A stretch of DNA of 64,000 nucleotides from Mycobacterium malmoense (lineage in GTDB: Bacteria; Actinomycetota; Actinomycetes; Mycobacteriales; Mycobacteriaceae). Both the position numbers and the translations under genes were made by a program. The notes below the pieces were generated by a model, which was not told the origin of the DNA, searched no databases, and saw nothing but the letters and a program-made list of their open reading frames with translations. Location of the stretch: the NCBI RefSeq assembly GCF_019645855.1, contig NZ_CP080999.1, forward strand, positions 1,550,001-1,614,000, given 5' to 3'. The stretch's first letter is position 1. Each line of letters starts with the position of its first letter. Shown here piece by piece: positions 26,759 through 35,646 of the stretch.

Positions 26759-27657
26759 ACGCTCCCGCGGTCACCGGACACCCCTGGCTGCCGCGCACGA
26801 CGTGCGACATCGGCTGTGTGGGTGTCGGCGACGCCGCGGGCTCGCCGCGGTCGCGGGTGGCGCTGCGGGTGGCGCTTCGCGTCCTGCTGGCGCTGCTGTT
26901 GGCGCCGGGGGTGCCGCTGCTCGCGGTGCCGCTGCCGGGCCGGACCAGCGTGCAGCGCATCTACTGCCGGCTGGTGCTGCGCTGCTTCGGTGTCCGGATC
27001 ACGTTGTCGGGCAACCCGATTCGCAACCTGCGCGGGGTCCTGGTGGTCAGCGGCCACGTGTCCTGGCTGGACGCCTTCGCCATCGGCTCGGTGTTGCCCG
27101 GGTCGTTCGTCGCGCGGGCCGATATGTTCACCGGGCCGGCCACCGGCGTCGTGGCCCGCATGTGCAAGATCATCCCGATCGAGCGGGCCAGCCTACGCCG
27201 GCTGCCCGGGGTGGTGGACACCGTCGCGCGCCGGCTGCGGGCCGGCCACACGGTGGTGGCCTTCCCAGAGGGCACCACCTGGTGCGGTCGGCACGGCGAC
27301 GATGCGGGCCCCGAGGGGGCCCGGGAAGGAGCCGGGCAGTCACACCAAGGGTGCGGGTCCTTCTATCCGGCGATGTTCCAGGCCGCGATCGACGCGGGCC
27401 GCCCGGTGCAGCCGCTTCGGCTGACCTACCACCACGCCGACGGCAGCGTCTCGACCGCCCCGGCCTTCGTGGGCGACGACACGTTGTTGCGGTCGATCGG
27501 CCGGCTGCTCACCGTGCGGCGCACGCTGGCGCGGGTGCACGTCGAATCCCTGCAGCTGCCGGGCGCCGATCGGCGGGACCTGGCCCGCCGGTGCCAATCC
27601 GCGGTGCTGGTCCCAGCGTCCGTGCACCGAGGCCAGGGGCACGCTCTGGTGGCCTGA
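26755..27657 (+). CDS. 1-acyl-glycerol-3-phosphate acyltransferase family protein (OlsA/PlsC-like)
   Basis: A 300-residue membrane-associated acyltransferase. One hydrophobic segment (about 35-60) precedes the catalytic HX4D motif HVSWLD (H101, D106); FPEGTT later is the phosphate-binding motif III. The tail is extended and charged. It adds a second acyl chain to a lyso-lipid. Coupled by ATGA to the OlsB-like gene, so the second step of an ornithine-type lipid is plausible; a role in phosphatidic acid synthesis is the alternative. Equivalent to Rv3026c. Confidence 0.85.
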   Translation: MNAPAVTGHPWLPRTTCDIGCVGVGDAAGSPRSRVALRVALRVLLALLLAPGVPLLAVPLPGRTSVQRIYCRLVLRCFGVRITLSGNPIRNLRGVLVVSGHVSWLDAFAIGSVLPGSFVARADMFTGPATGVVARMCKIIPIERASLRRLPGVVDTVARRLRAGHTVVAFPEGTTWCGRHGDDAGPEGAREGAGQSHQGCGSFYPAMFQAAIDAGRPVQPLRLTYHHADGSVSTAPAFVGDDTLLRSIGRLLTVRRTLARVHVESLQLPGADRRDLARRCQSAVLVPASVHRGQGHALVA

Positions 27658-27746
27658 CCGGCCACGTGAGCCAAATTGCCCAACTTCTCCTCAGGGCCCG
27701 CCGGCCCCGCATCGTCGCTGCGCCAAGCCGGTATCCTGGGCGCGTC

Positions 27747-28925
27747 ATGGTCTACCTCGATCACGCCGCCACCACCCCGATGCACCCCGCCGCCATCGAG
27801 GCGATGACGGGCGTGTTGGGCACCGTCGGCAACGCGTCCTCGCTGCACACCAGCGGCCGGGCGGCGCGGCGGCGGATCGAGGAATCCCGCGAGCTAATCG
27901 CCGACAAACTGGGCGCCCGCCCGTCCGAGGTGATCTTCACCGCGGGCGGCACCGAGAGCGACAACCTGGCCATCAAGGGCATCTACTGGGCCCGCCACGA
28001 CGCCGAGCCGCGCCACCGCCGCATCGTCACCAGTGAGGTCGAACACCACGCCGTGCTGGACTCGGTGAACTGGCTCGTCGAGCACGAGGGCGCCCGGGTG
28101 ACCTGGCTGCCCACCGCGGCCGACGGCTCGGTGCCGGCGGCCGCGCTGCGCGAGGCGCTGCGGAGGTACGACGACGTCGCGCTGGTATCGGTGATGTGGG
28201 CCAACAACGAGGTCGGCACTGTCCTGCCGGCCGCCGAACTCGCCGCCGTTGCCGCCGAATTCGGCGTCCCGATGCACAGCGACGCCGTTCAGGCGGTGGG
28301 GCAGTTGCCCGTCGACTTCGCCGACAGCGGGCTGTCGGCGATGAGCGTGGCCGCACACAAGTTCGGCGGTCCGCCGGGAGTGGGCGCGCTGCTGCTGCGC
28401 CGCGACGTGTCCTGCGTGCCGCTCTCGCACGGCGGCGGGCAGGAGCGCGACATCCGCTCCGGCACTCCCGACGTCGCCGGCGCCGTCGGCATGGCGGCGG
28501 CCGCCGAAATCGCGGTCGACGGGCTCGACTCCCACGGCGCGCGGCTGCGGGCGTTGCGGGACCGCCTGATCGACGGGGTGCTGGCCGGCATCGACGACGT
28601 CGTCCTCAACGGCGCCCGCGACCCGCTGCGGCTTCCCGGCAACGCGCACTTCACGTTCCGCGGCTGCGAGGGCGACGCGCTGCTGATGCTGTTGGACGCC
28701 AACGGAATCGAGTGTTCGACGGGATCAGCCTGCACCGCCGGTGTCGCGCAGCCGTCGCATGTGCTGATCGCGATGGGTGTCGACCCGGCCAGCGCCCGCG
28801 GGTCGTTGCGGCTCTCGTTGGGGCACACCAGCGTTGACGCCGACGTCGATGCGGTGTTGCGGGTGCTGCCCGGCGCCGTGGACCGCGCCCGCCGGGCCGC
28901 GCTGGCCGCCGCGGGGGCGTCCTAA
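27747..28925 (+). CDS. iscS: cysteine desulfurase
   Basis: A 392-residue PLP enzyme that takes sulfur from cysteine for Fe-S clusters and tRNA thiolation. PLP lysine K205 is in AAHKFGG, the persulfide cysteine C329 in STGSAC, and the N-terminal LDHAATTP is conserved. TATCCT (27732-27737) lies nine bases before ATG 27747, so the leader is minimal. The stop is directly followed by the mnmA start, linking sulfur supply to tRNA 2-thiolation. Confidence 0.96.
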   Translation: MVYLDHAATTPMHPAAIEAMTGVLGTVGNASSLHTSGRAARRRIEESRELIADKLGARPSEVIFTAGGTESDNLAIKGIYWARHDAEPRHRRIVTSEVEHHAVLDSVNWLVEHEGARVTWLPTAADGSVPAAALREALRRYDDVALVSVMWANNEVGTVLPAAELAAVAAEFGVPMHSDAVQAVGQLPVDFADSGLSAMSVAAHKFGGPPGVGALLLRRDVSCVPLSHGGGQERDIRSGTPDVAGAVGMAAAAEIAVDGLDSHGARLRALRDRLIDGVLAGIDDVVLNGARDPLRLPGNAHFTFRGCEGDALLMLLDANGIECSTGSACTAGVAQPSHVLIAMGVDPASARGSLRLSLGHTSVDADVDAVLRVLPGAVDRARRAALAAAGAS

Positions 28926-30035
28926 GTGAGGGTCCTCGCCGCGATGAGCGGCGGCGTCGACTCCTCGGTCGCCGCCGCCCGCATGGTCGACGCCGGGCAC
29001 GACGTGGTCGGCGTGCACCTGGCGCTGTCGACCGCGCCGGGCACGCTGCGCACCGGCTCGCGGGGCTGCTGCTCGAAAGAAGACGCCTCGGATGCGCGCC
29101 GCGTCGCCGATGTGCTTGGAATCCCTTTCTACGTCTGGGATTTCGCGGAGAGGTTCGAGGCGGACGTGATCGACGACTTCGTGTCGTCGTATGCCCGCGG
29201 CGAGACGCCGAACCCGTGCGTGCGGTGCAACCAGCGGATCAAGTTCTCGGCGCTGTCGGCGAAGGCCCTCGCGCTGGGCTTCGACGCGGTGGCCACCGGC
29301 CACTACGCGCGGCTGTCCGGTGGGCGGCTGCGCCGCGCCGTCGACCGGGACAAGGACCAGTCCTACGTGCTGGCCGTGCTGACCGCCGAGCAGCTGCGCC
29401 ACGCGGCGTTTCCCATCGGCGACACTCCCAAACCGCAGATCCGCGCCGAGGCCGCCCGCCGCGGCCTGGCCGTCGCCGACAAGCCGGACAGCCACGACAT
29501 CTGCTTCATCCCGTCCGGGAACACCCGGGCCTTCCTGGGCGAGCGGATCGGGGTTCGCCGCGGCACCGTGGTCGGTGTGGACGGCGCGGTGCTGGCCACC
29601 CACGACGGGGTGCACGGCTTCACCATCGGGCAACGCAAGGGCCTGGGCATCGCCGGGCCGGGGCCCGACGGCCGCCCGCGCTACGTGACGGCCATCGACC
29701 CCGACACCGCGACAGTCCAGGTGGGCGAGGCGGCCGACCTCGACGTGCGCGCGCTGGTCGGGCGGGCCCCGGTCTTCACGGCGGGAGCGCCACCGAAGGG
29801 GCCCGTCGAGTGCGCGGTTCAGGTGCGGGCACACGGTGAAATGGCCGGTGCCGTGGCCGAATTGGTGGGCGACGAGCTCGTCGTGCGGTTGCGCGTTCCG
29901 CTGCGCGGGGTCGCGCGCGGGCAGACGCTGGTGCTGTACCGCCCGGACCCGGACGGTGACGAGGTGCTCGGCAGCGCCACCATCGCCGGCACGTCACGCC
30001 GGCGCAGCACCGCTCGCGGCGCGTGCCCCGAATAA
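28926..30035 (+). CDS. mnmA: tRNA 2-thiouridylase MnmA/TrmU
   Basis: A 369-residue enzyme that thiolates U34 of Glu, Gln and Lys tRNAs. The PP-loop SGGVDSS is at residues 8-14, the catalytic cysteine C98 in NPCVRC, and the second cysteine in SHDICFI; a beta-barrel RNA-binding domain follows. GTG 28926 begins on the base after the iscS stop. IscS upstream is its sulfur donor. Called trmU in M. tuberculosis. Confidence 0.96.
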   Translation: MRVLAAMSGGVDSSVAAARMVDAGHDVVGVHLALSTAPGTLRTGSRGCCSKEDASDARRVADVLGIPFYVWDFAERFEADVIDDFVSSYARGETPNPCVRCNQRIKFSALSAKALALGFDAVATGHYARLSGGRLRRAVDRDKDQSYVLAVLTAEQLRHAAFPIGDTPKPQIRAEAARRGLAVADKPDSHDICFIPSGNTRAFLGERIGVRRGTVVGVDGAVLATHDGVHGFTIGQRKGLGIAGPGPDGRPRYVTAIDPDTATVQVGEAADLDVRALVGRAPVFTAGAPPKGPVECAVQVRAHGEMAGAVAELVGDELVVRLRVPLRGVARGQTLVLYRPDPDGDEVLGSATIAGTSRRRSTARGACPE

Positions 30036-30115
30036 GGCTCCAATAATCCGCTGAGACCTACGTCCAAACGCCCTGCCGGATCGAAGAATCGGGCGCTGAT
30101 GGCATCGATTACGGC

Positions 30116-30445
30116 GTGTTGATCGACCTTCCGATGTGGGATCAATGGACCGACCTTCACGCAGCAGTCGGACTGGACGCGGAGTTCTACGCGCTGCGCG
30201 ATGCTCTGCCCACCGCGCTGTGGCACCGGTTGCTCGATAACTGTTGGGATCACATATCGGAGGATGACCAGCGCAGCGTCGCTCGCTATCGAGACTTGGT
30301 GCCAAGTGCGTTGTGGCGGAAATGCGAGGAAAAGTCCGGGACGCCAGTCATTCCGGACCGGCTTGTGCGGCGGCTCCGCAGCGAGGCCAAGCGACGACGT
30401 CGTGTGGGCTCCAATGGACTGGCCACGGTCCAGCGGCGGCCATGA
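30116..30445 (+). CDS. hypothetical protein
   Basis: A 109-residue small soluble protein, helical and rich in Trp, Leu and charged residues (WDQWTDLH, ALWHRLLDNCWDHI), ending in a basic tail (SEAKRRRR). I do not recognise the family. GTG 30116 and TTG 30119 are both possible starts; the same frame reads sensibly for about eight more codons upstream (ADGIDYG) but has no start there, so the gene may be truncated. It is less GC-rich than its neighbours and lies where M. tuberculosis has ESX/PPE genes, so it may be accessory. Confidence 0.55.
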   Translation: MLIDLPMWDQWTDLHAAVGLDAEFYALRDALPTALWHRLLDNCWDHISEDDQRSVARYRDLVPSALWRKCEEKSGTPVIPDRLVRRLRSEAKRRRRVGSNGLATVQRRP

Positions 30446-30472
30446 ACGTTTTTCGGGTGCCACCGTCAAAAG

Positions 30473-30823
30473 CTATTCGGTCGGCCCGCGATCTCCTTGA
30501 TCGGTGATGATGATCTGAAGAAGGTCGACGATTTGCTGTTGTCCCGCCGCGGTGGCGTCGAATCTGCTGCGTATCTGGGTGAAGCCCTGGTCGACATGGT
30601 CGCGGAGGTCAACGAAGTCCTCGCGCAGGGCGTTGAAACTCGCCGTCGTGGCTTGGCGAAACTCGCGAAGGTCGCTGCGGAACTCACTGACATCACGGTC
30701 GGCAGCTCCGGCGAGCACCCGGGCCGCGGCGGCGTCCTGCTCACTGGCTTGCACTCGCCCCGCTAAGTCGCGCACCCGGTGTTCGAGGTCGGTTACGCGC
30801 GAATCGAGGTTCCCGGGCTCCAT
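30473..30823 (-). CDS. small coiled-coil protein
   Basis: A 116-residue protein predicted to be almost entirely coiled coil: LEHRVRDLAGRVQASE, then DLREFRQATTASFNALRED and DLRDHVDQGFTQIRSRF keep hydrophobic residues in heptad register. No signal peptide or transmembrane segment. I recall similar hypothetical proteins in other mycobacteria but know no function. ATG 30823 is preferred to upstream in-frame codons since MEPGNLDSRV begins the coiled region. The opposite-strand reading is low-complexity and rejected. Confidence 0.65.
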   Translation of the reverse strand: MEPGNLDSRVTDLEHRVRDLAGRVQASEQDAAAARVLAGAADRDVSEFRSDLREFRQATTASFNALREDFVDLRDHVDQGFTQIRSRFDATAAGQQQIVDLLQIIITDQGDRGPTE

Positions 30824-30931
30824 GAACCGAAGCGTACCGGCCGTTCGTTGTCGCTGTATTCGATTATCAACACGGTGCGCTGCCCGACCCGGGCGCAACA
30901 ATTCGAGCGCAACGCGCCGACGCTGCCTCTT

Positions 30932-31567
30932 CTAACGCGGCACGTTGGCGGCGATGTTCGTCATCACGATGTCGGACACCGATTGCGGAAATCCGCAGAA
31001 CGTGACCTCCAGCAGGGCCACCGAGAGAACCCGATAGTCGCGGCCGCAGCCGCCGGGCCGCATGTGCAGCGAGTCGGCGTCGGCCTTCCAGTCGCCGACG
31101 AACAGCTCGCCGGCCGAGCCGTCCGCGCAGTCGCCGACGGTGGCCACCAGGGCGCCGAAGGCACGCCGGGCGGTGGCGGCGTCTCGATAGGCCGCGGCGC
31201 CCTCCGAGATCAAGGCGGCGTCGGGCGGGTCTTGGAAAGTGGTCTTGTGGAACTCTTCCACGTCGGGCCCGAACGTCGCCGTCTCGGCGAAAAGGAACCG
31301 GCACTCCCGCGGCGTGGTGTCCGCGAGGGCGTTGATGTCGACCGGGGAGGTGTCGTCCATCGAGGGGACGATCGTCAGGTGCCGACCCGCGCCGGTGATC
31401 GCCTGCATCCGTGACTGGTTCAGCAGGATCGCGTCGACGCTCACACCCTGCACGCCCCGGCTGGCGACGCCGAATGCCGATACCGCGGTGCCGCCCACCA
31501 CCCGGGTGCACGCCGCCACCAGCAGCGCCGCGCCGCACAACAGCGCCGGCCGCGTCAACCTGGCCAT
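30932..31567 (-). CDS. lpqA: lipoprotein LpqA, PknH-type sensor domain
   Basis: A 211-residue lipoprotein: short basic start, hydrophobic ALLCGAALLV and lipobox VAAC at about residue 20. The mature part matches the extracellular PknH_C sensor fold, with two predicted disulfides formed by four spaced cysteines (RECRF, GDCAD, GGCGR, TFCGF). It should be anchored on the outer leaflet and bind an unknown ligand. ATG 31567 gives a complete signal; the frame stays open upstream only as a shadow. Matches Rv3016. Confidence 0.82.
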   Translation of the reverse strand: MARLTRPALLCGAALLVAACTRVVGGTAVSAFGVASRGVQGVSVDAILLNQSRMQAITGAGRHLTIVPSMDDTSPVDINALADTTPRECRFLFAETATFGPDVEEFHKTTFQDPPDAALISEGAAAYRDAATARRAFGALVATVGDCADGSAGELFVGDWKADADSLHMRPGGCGRDYRVLSVALLEVTFCGFPQSVSDIVMTNIAANVPR

Positions 31568-31687
31568 CTGGGACCCATCTGGGACATTGTCGTTGAGAAC
31601 GCTCCCGGGCACAAAAGTAATCCCGCCAACCCGCGGCAGACACCCCTGGCGACCGTCCGGCATCGTGACGTCGAATACGGTTGCCGG

Positions 31688-32722
31688 GTGAGTGTTTTCG
31701 CCGAGCTTGCCGTAAAGGCCAGCGGCATCGGGTCGTGGCCCGGCACCGCCCCACGACCGGCCGCCCAGGTCGTCGTCGGTGAGCTGGCGGATGCGTTGGC
31801 CCACATCGTCGAGCTCCCCGCCAGGGGAGTGGGCGCCGACATGCTCGGGCGGGCCGGCGCGCTGCTGATCGACGTGGCCATCGACACGGTGCCGCGCGGC
31901 TATCGCATCGCCGCCCGGCCCGGCGCGGTGACACGCAGGGCCGCCAGCTTCCTCGACGAGGACATGGACACCCTGGAGGAGGCCTGGGAGACGGCGGGCC
32001 TGCGGGGTGGCGGACGCGTGGTCAAGGTGCAGGCTCCCGGGCCGATCACGCTGGCCGCCGGGCTCGAGCTGGCCAACGGCCACCGGGCGATCACCGACTC
32101 CGGTGCGCTGCGCGACCTGACGGCATCGCTGGCCGAGGGTGTTGCCGCGCACCGCGCGGCGCTGGCCCGCCGGCTCGACACACCGGTGGTGGTGCAGTTC
32201 GATGAGCCGTCGCTGCCGGCGGCGTTGGGCGGGCGGCTGACCGGGTTGACCGCGCTGAGCCCGGTCGCCGCGCTCGACGAGGCGGTGGCCTTGACGCTGC
32301 TCGACACCTGCGTCGCGGCCGCCGGCGCGGACGTGCTGCTACACAGCTGCGGCCCCGAGTTACCGTGGAACATGTTGCAGCGCAGCACTATTGGTGCGGT
32401 ATTGGTCAACGCCGGCACGTTGCGGCCGGCCGATCTGGATGGCATCGCCGCATTCGTCGAATCGGGCCGCGCCGTCATGCTCGGTGTGGTCGCCACCACC
32501 GCGCCGCAGCGTCGGCCCTCGGCCGAGGAGGTGGCCGCCGCGGTCGTCGCGGTGACCGACCGGCTCGGATTCGGCCGCGCGGCGCTGCGCGATCGCATCG
32601 GCGTCACCCCGGCGTGTGGCCTGGCCGCGGCGACGCCGCAGTGGGCCCGCACCGCGATTGAACTCGCCCACAAGGCCGCCGACGCGTTCTCTCGAGATCC
32701 CGACGCCATCCGGCCCACGTAA
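31688..32722 (+). CDS. MetE-like/uroporphyrinogen decarboxylase superfamily protein
   Basis: A 344-residue TIM-barrel protein related to the C-terminal, zinc-binding half of cobalamin-independent methionine synthase. KVQAPGPITLA (about 118-128), QFDEPSLP, the zinc ligands in LLHSCG and TPACGLA are seen. It lacks the N-terminal half of MetE, so it probably transfers methyl or thiol groups in another context (Rv3015c homologue, function unknown). GTG 31688 lies six bases after TACGGT (31676-31681), suggesting a leaderless mRNA. Ends 65 bases before ligA. Confidence 0.85.
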   Translation: MSVFAELAVKASGIGSWPGTAPRPAAQVVVGELADALAHIVELPARGVGADMLGRAGALLIDVAIDTVPRGYRIAARPGAVTRRAASFLDEDMDTLEEAWETAGLRGGGRVVKVQAPGPITLAAGLELANGHRAITDSGALRDLTASLAEGVAAHRAALARRLDTPVVVQFDEPSLPAALGGRLTGLTALSPVAALDEAVALTLLDTCVAAAGADVLLHSCGPELPWNMLQRSTIGAVLVNAGTLRPADLDGIAAFVESGRAVMLGVVATTAPQRRPSAEEVAAAVVAVTDRLGFGRAALRDRIGVTPACGLAAATPQWARTAIELAHKAADAFSRDPDAIRPT

Positions 32723-32787
32723 AACACGGCGAAGAGGATTGAATACAGGGCTGCAATTTTGTGGGTGTCCTCCGATAGCCTGCGGAG

Positions 32788-34872
32788 GTGAGTTCGCCAG
32801 AAGTTGACCCCGTTGCGCCCGAGATTCGGCGGCAGTGGCGTGAACTGGCCGACGAGGTGCGCGAACATCAGTTCCGCTACTACGTGCGCGATGCGCCCAT
32901 CATCTCCGACGCGGAGTTCGACCAGCTGTTGCGTCGGCTCGAAGCCCTCGAGGAGCAGTATCCGGAGCTGCGCACGCCCGATTCGCCGACGCAACTCGTC
33001 GGCGGCGCCGGGTTCGCCACCGACTTTGCCGAGGCCGAGCACCTCGAGCGGATGCTGTCGCTGGACAACGCGTTCAGCACCGAAGAGTTCGACCAGTGGG
33101 CGGCCCGCATCCACGCCGAGGCCGGCAAGGACGTTCCTTATCTGTGTGAGCTGAAGATCGACGGCGTCGGCCTGTCGTTGGTGTACCGCGGCGGGCGTCT
33201 GGTGCGGGCGGCGACCCGGGGCGACGGGCGCACCGGCGAGGACGTCACGTTGAACGCGCGCACCATCGACGACGTCCCGGAGCGGCTGACGGCCACCGAT
33301 TCCTACCCGATACCCGACGTCCTCGAGGTGCGCGGTGAGGTGTTCTTCCGGCTGCCCGATTTCGAGGCGCTTAACGCAAGCCTCGTCGAGGACGGCAAGA
33401 CGCCGTTCGCCAACCCCCGCAACAGCGCCGCGGGGTCGCTTCGGCAGAAGGATCCGGCGGTCACCGCCCGCCGCAAGCTCCGGATGATCTGCCACGGGCT
33501 GGGATACACCGAGGGATTCCGGCCGGCCACGCTGCACGACGCGTACCTCGCGCTGGGGGCCTGGGGCTTGCCCGTCTCCGAGCACACCACTCGGGTCAAA
33601 GACGTGGCCGGCGCGCACGAGCGCATCCGGTATTGGGGCGAGCACCGCCACGACGTCGACCACGAAATCGACGGCGTCGTCGTCAAAGTTGACGACGTGG
33701 CGTTGCAGCGCAGGCTGGGATCCACCTCGCGGGCGCCGCGGTGGGCGATCGCCTACAAGTACCCGCCTCAGGAGGTGCAGACCAAGCTCCTCGACATCCG
33801 GGTCAACGTCGGAAGGACCGGGCGCGTCACGCCTTTCGCGTGCATGACGCCGGTAAAGGTCGCCGGCTCGACGGTGGGACTGGCCACCCTGCACAACGCC
33901 GCCGAGGTCACGCGCAAGGGGGTGCTGATCGGCGACACCGTGATGATCCGCAAGGCCGGTGACGTGATTCCGGAAGTGCTCGGTCCCATCGTGGACCTGC
34001 GCGACGGCTCGGAACGCGAATTCGTCATGTCCACAACGTGTCCCGAATGCGGTACCCCGCTCGCTCCCGCGAAGGAGGGCGATGTCGACATCCGCTGTCC
34101 CAATGCCCGGTCGTGCCCGGCGCAGTTGCGGGAGCGCGTTTTTCACGTCGCCGGTCGCGGTGCGCTCGACATCGAGGGCCTGGGTTATGAGGCCGCCATC
34201 GCGCTGCTGCACGCCGGGGTGATCGTCGACGAGGGGGACCTGTTCTCCCTCACCGAGGACGAGCTGTTGCGCACCGAGTTGTTCTCCACCAAGAGCGGCG
34301 CGCTGTCGGCCAACGGCAAGCGGCTGCTGGCCAACCTCGACAAGGCCAAGGCCGTGCCGCTGTGGCGGGTGCTGGTGGCGTTGTCGATCCGGCACGTCGG
34401 GCCGACGGCCGCCCGGGCCCTGGCGATCGAGTTCGGCAGCCTGGACGCGATCAGGTCGGCGTCGACCGAGCAGCTGGCCGCGATCGAGGGCGTGGGCCCG
34501 ACGATCGCCGCCGCGGTCACCGAGTGGTTCACGGTGGACTGGCACCGCGCGATCGTCGACAAGTGGCGAGCGGCCGGCGTGCGGATGGCCGACGAGCGCG
34601 ACGCCAGTGTGCCGCGCACGTTGGTGGGGCTGACCGTCGTGGTCACCGGTTCGCTGACGAGTTTTTCCCGCGACGACGCCAAGGAGGCGATCGTGGCGCG
34701 CGGCGGCAAGGCCGCGGGTTCGGTGTCGAAGAAGACTGACTACGTCGTCGTCGGTGACTCGCCGGGCTCGAAATACGAGAAAGCGGTGAAGCTGGGGGTA
34801 CCGGTCCTCGACGAAGACGGGTTTCGGCGGTTACTCGCGGAGGGCCCGCCCGTGGAGGTGGCGCCCGGGTAG
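32788..34872 (+). CDS. ligA: NAD-dependent DNA ligase
   Basis: A 694-residue replicative ligase sealing nicks with NAD as adenylate donor. Domain order: Ia (YYVRDAPIISDAEFD, about 31-45), adenylation domain with nucleophile K123 in KIDG, OB fold, a four-cysteine zinc finger (CPECG and CPNARSC, about 415-440), helix-hairpin-helix motifs (IRHVGPTAARALA) and a C-terminal BRCT domain (about 605-690). GTG 32788 follows TAGCCT by six bases, consistent with leaderless initiation. Essential in M. tuberculosis (Rv3014c). Confidence 0.97.
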   Translation: MSSPEVDPVAPEIRRQWRELADEVREHQFRYYVRDAPIISDAEFDQLLRRLEALEEQYPELRTPDSPTQLVGGAGFATDFAEAEHLERMLSLDNAFSTEEFDQWAARIHAEAGKDVPYLCELKIDGVGLSLVYRGGRLVRAATRGDGRTGEDVTLNARTIDDVPERLTATDSYPIPDVLEVRGEVFFRLPDFEALNASLVEDGKTPFANPRNSAAGSLRQKDPAVTARRKLRMICHGLGYTEGFRPATLHDAYLALGAWGLPVSEHTTRVKDVAGAHERIRYWGEHRHDVDHEIDGVVVKVDDVALQRRLGSTSRAPRWAIAYKYPPQEVQTKLLDIRVNVGRTGRVTPFACMTPVKVAGSTVGLATLHNAAEVTRKGVLIGDTVMIRKAGDVIPEVLGPIVDLRDGSEREFVMSTTCPECGTPLAPAKEGDVDIRCPNARSCPAQLRERVFHVAGRGALDIEGLGYEAAIALLHAGVIVDEGDLFSLTEDELLRTELFSTKSGALSANGKRLLANLDKAKAVPLWRVLVALSIRHVGPTAARALAIEFGSLDAIRSASTEQLAAIEGVGPTIAAAVTEWFTVDWHRAIVDKWRAAGVRMADERDASVPRTLVGLTVVVTGSLTSFSRDDAKEAIVARGGKAAGSVSKKTDYVVVGDSPGSKYEKAVKLGVPVLDEDGFRRLLAEGPPVEVAPG

Positions 34873-34883
34873 CTTCCGGTTCG

Positions 34884-34939
34884 CGAATGGAACGCCACTG
34901 CGAAAAGCCGCGCGGATTTTCGCAGTGGCGTTCCATTCG
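34884..34939. repeat. extragenic inverted repeat, family D copy 2
   Basis: A perfect 23-bp inverted repeat with arms at 34884-34906 and 34917-34939 around a ten-base loop (GCCGCGCGGA), 11 bases after the ligA stop. The inner TGCGAAAA/TTTTCGCA core and GC-rich loop match the copy at 2941-2991. It could serve as the ligA terminator. Confidence 0.8.
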
Positions 34940-35020
34940 GCGCGGATGGCGGCGCCCCGGGTAGCGGATTATGGCGAACCAGCCCAGCCGGGCCGACGCG
35001 GCGGTTCTATCGTGGGCGTT

Positions 35021-35620
35021 ATGACCCAGACCGCCGACCGGTGCGCGGAGGCATCGCCGTGGTCGGCCCGCGAGGCCGAGCTGCTGGCGGTGACGTTGCG
35101 GCTGCTGCAGGAGCACGGCTATGACCGGTTGACGGTGGACGCCGTCGCCAGCACGGCCCGCGCCAGCAAGGCCACGGTGTACCGCCGCTGGCCCTCGAAA
35201 GCCGAATTGGTGTTGGCCGCCTTCATCGAAGGCGTCCGCCAGGTGGCGGTCCCGCCGGATACGGGCACGTTGCGCGGCGACCTGCTGTGCCTGGGGGAGA
35301 CGATCTGCCGGCAGGGCCACCAGCACGCCAGCACCATCCGCGCGGTGCTCGCCGAAGCGTCGCGCCACCCCGCGCTCGGCGACGCCCTACAGCACCAATT
35401 CATCGATCAGCGCAAAGCGTTGATCCAGCACGTGCTGCAACAGGCGGTCGAGCGCGGTGAGATCGCCGCCGCCGGCGCCATCGCCGACGAACTATGGGAC
35501 CTGTTGCCCGGGTACCTCATCTTCCGGTCCATCATCCCCAGCCATCCGCCCACCCGTCACACGGTGCAAGTCCTCGTCGACGAGGTCATCATTCCGGGCC
35601 TCACCCGGTCTGGCGGGTAA
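35021..35620 (+). CDS. TetR family regulator of the mmpS-mmpL operon
   Basis: A 199-residue TetR protein with HTH TVDAVASTARASKATVYRRW (about 38-57) and a C-terminal domain of the TetR_C_16/AcrR type (RQGHQHASTIRAVL). TATCGT (35008-35013) ends seven bases before ATG 35021, so initiation is probably leaderless. The next genes downstream are mmpS and mmpL, separated by a strong palindrome (35651-35675) covering a promoter, so this protein most likely represses that operon. Inducer unknown. Confidence 0.88.
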   Translation: MTQTADRCAEASPWSAREAELLAVTLRLLQEHGYDRLTVDAVASTARASKATVYRRWPSKAELVLAAFIEGVRQVAVPPDTGTLRGDLLCLGETICRQGHQHASTIRAVLAEASRHPALGDALQHQFIDQRKALIQHVLQQAVERGEIAAAGAIADELWDLLPGYLIFRSIIPSHPPTRHTVQVLVDEVIIPGLTRSGG

Positions 35621-35646
35621 CCGAGGAATGTGTACGCTCGCGTCTC

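Noticed and set aside
30036..30931. Insertion sequence remnant between mnmA and lpqA
   Set aside because: No terminal repeats, target duplication or transposase motif could be found; the two genes there look like ordinary small proteins.
31568..31687. SAM or cobalamin riboswitch upstream of the MetE-like gene
   Set aside because: The gap is only 120 bases, divergent, and TACGGT lies six bases before the start, leaving no leader for a riboswitch.
31900..34545. Minus-strand open frame of about 880 codons opposite ligA
   Set aside because: No domain or motif; composition is typical of an antisense frame and it covers two conserved genes.
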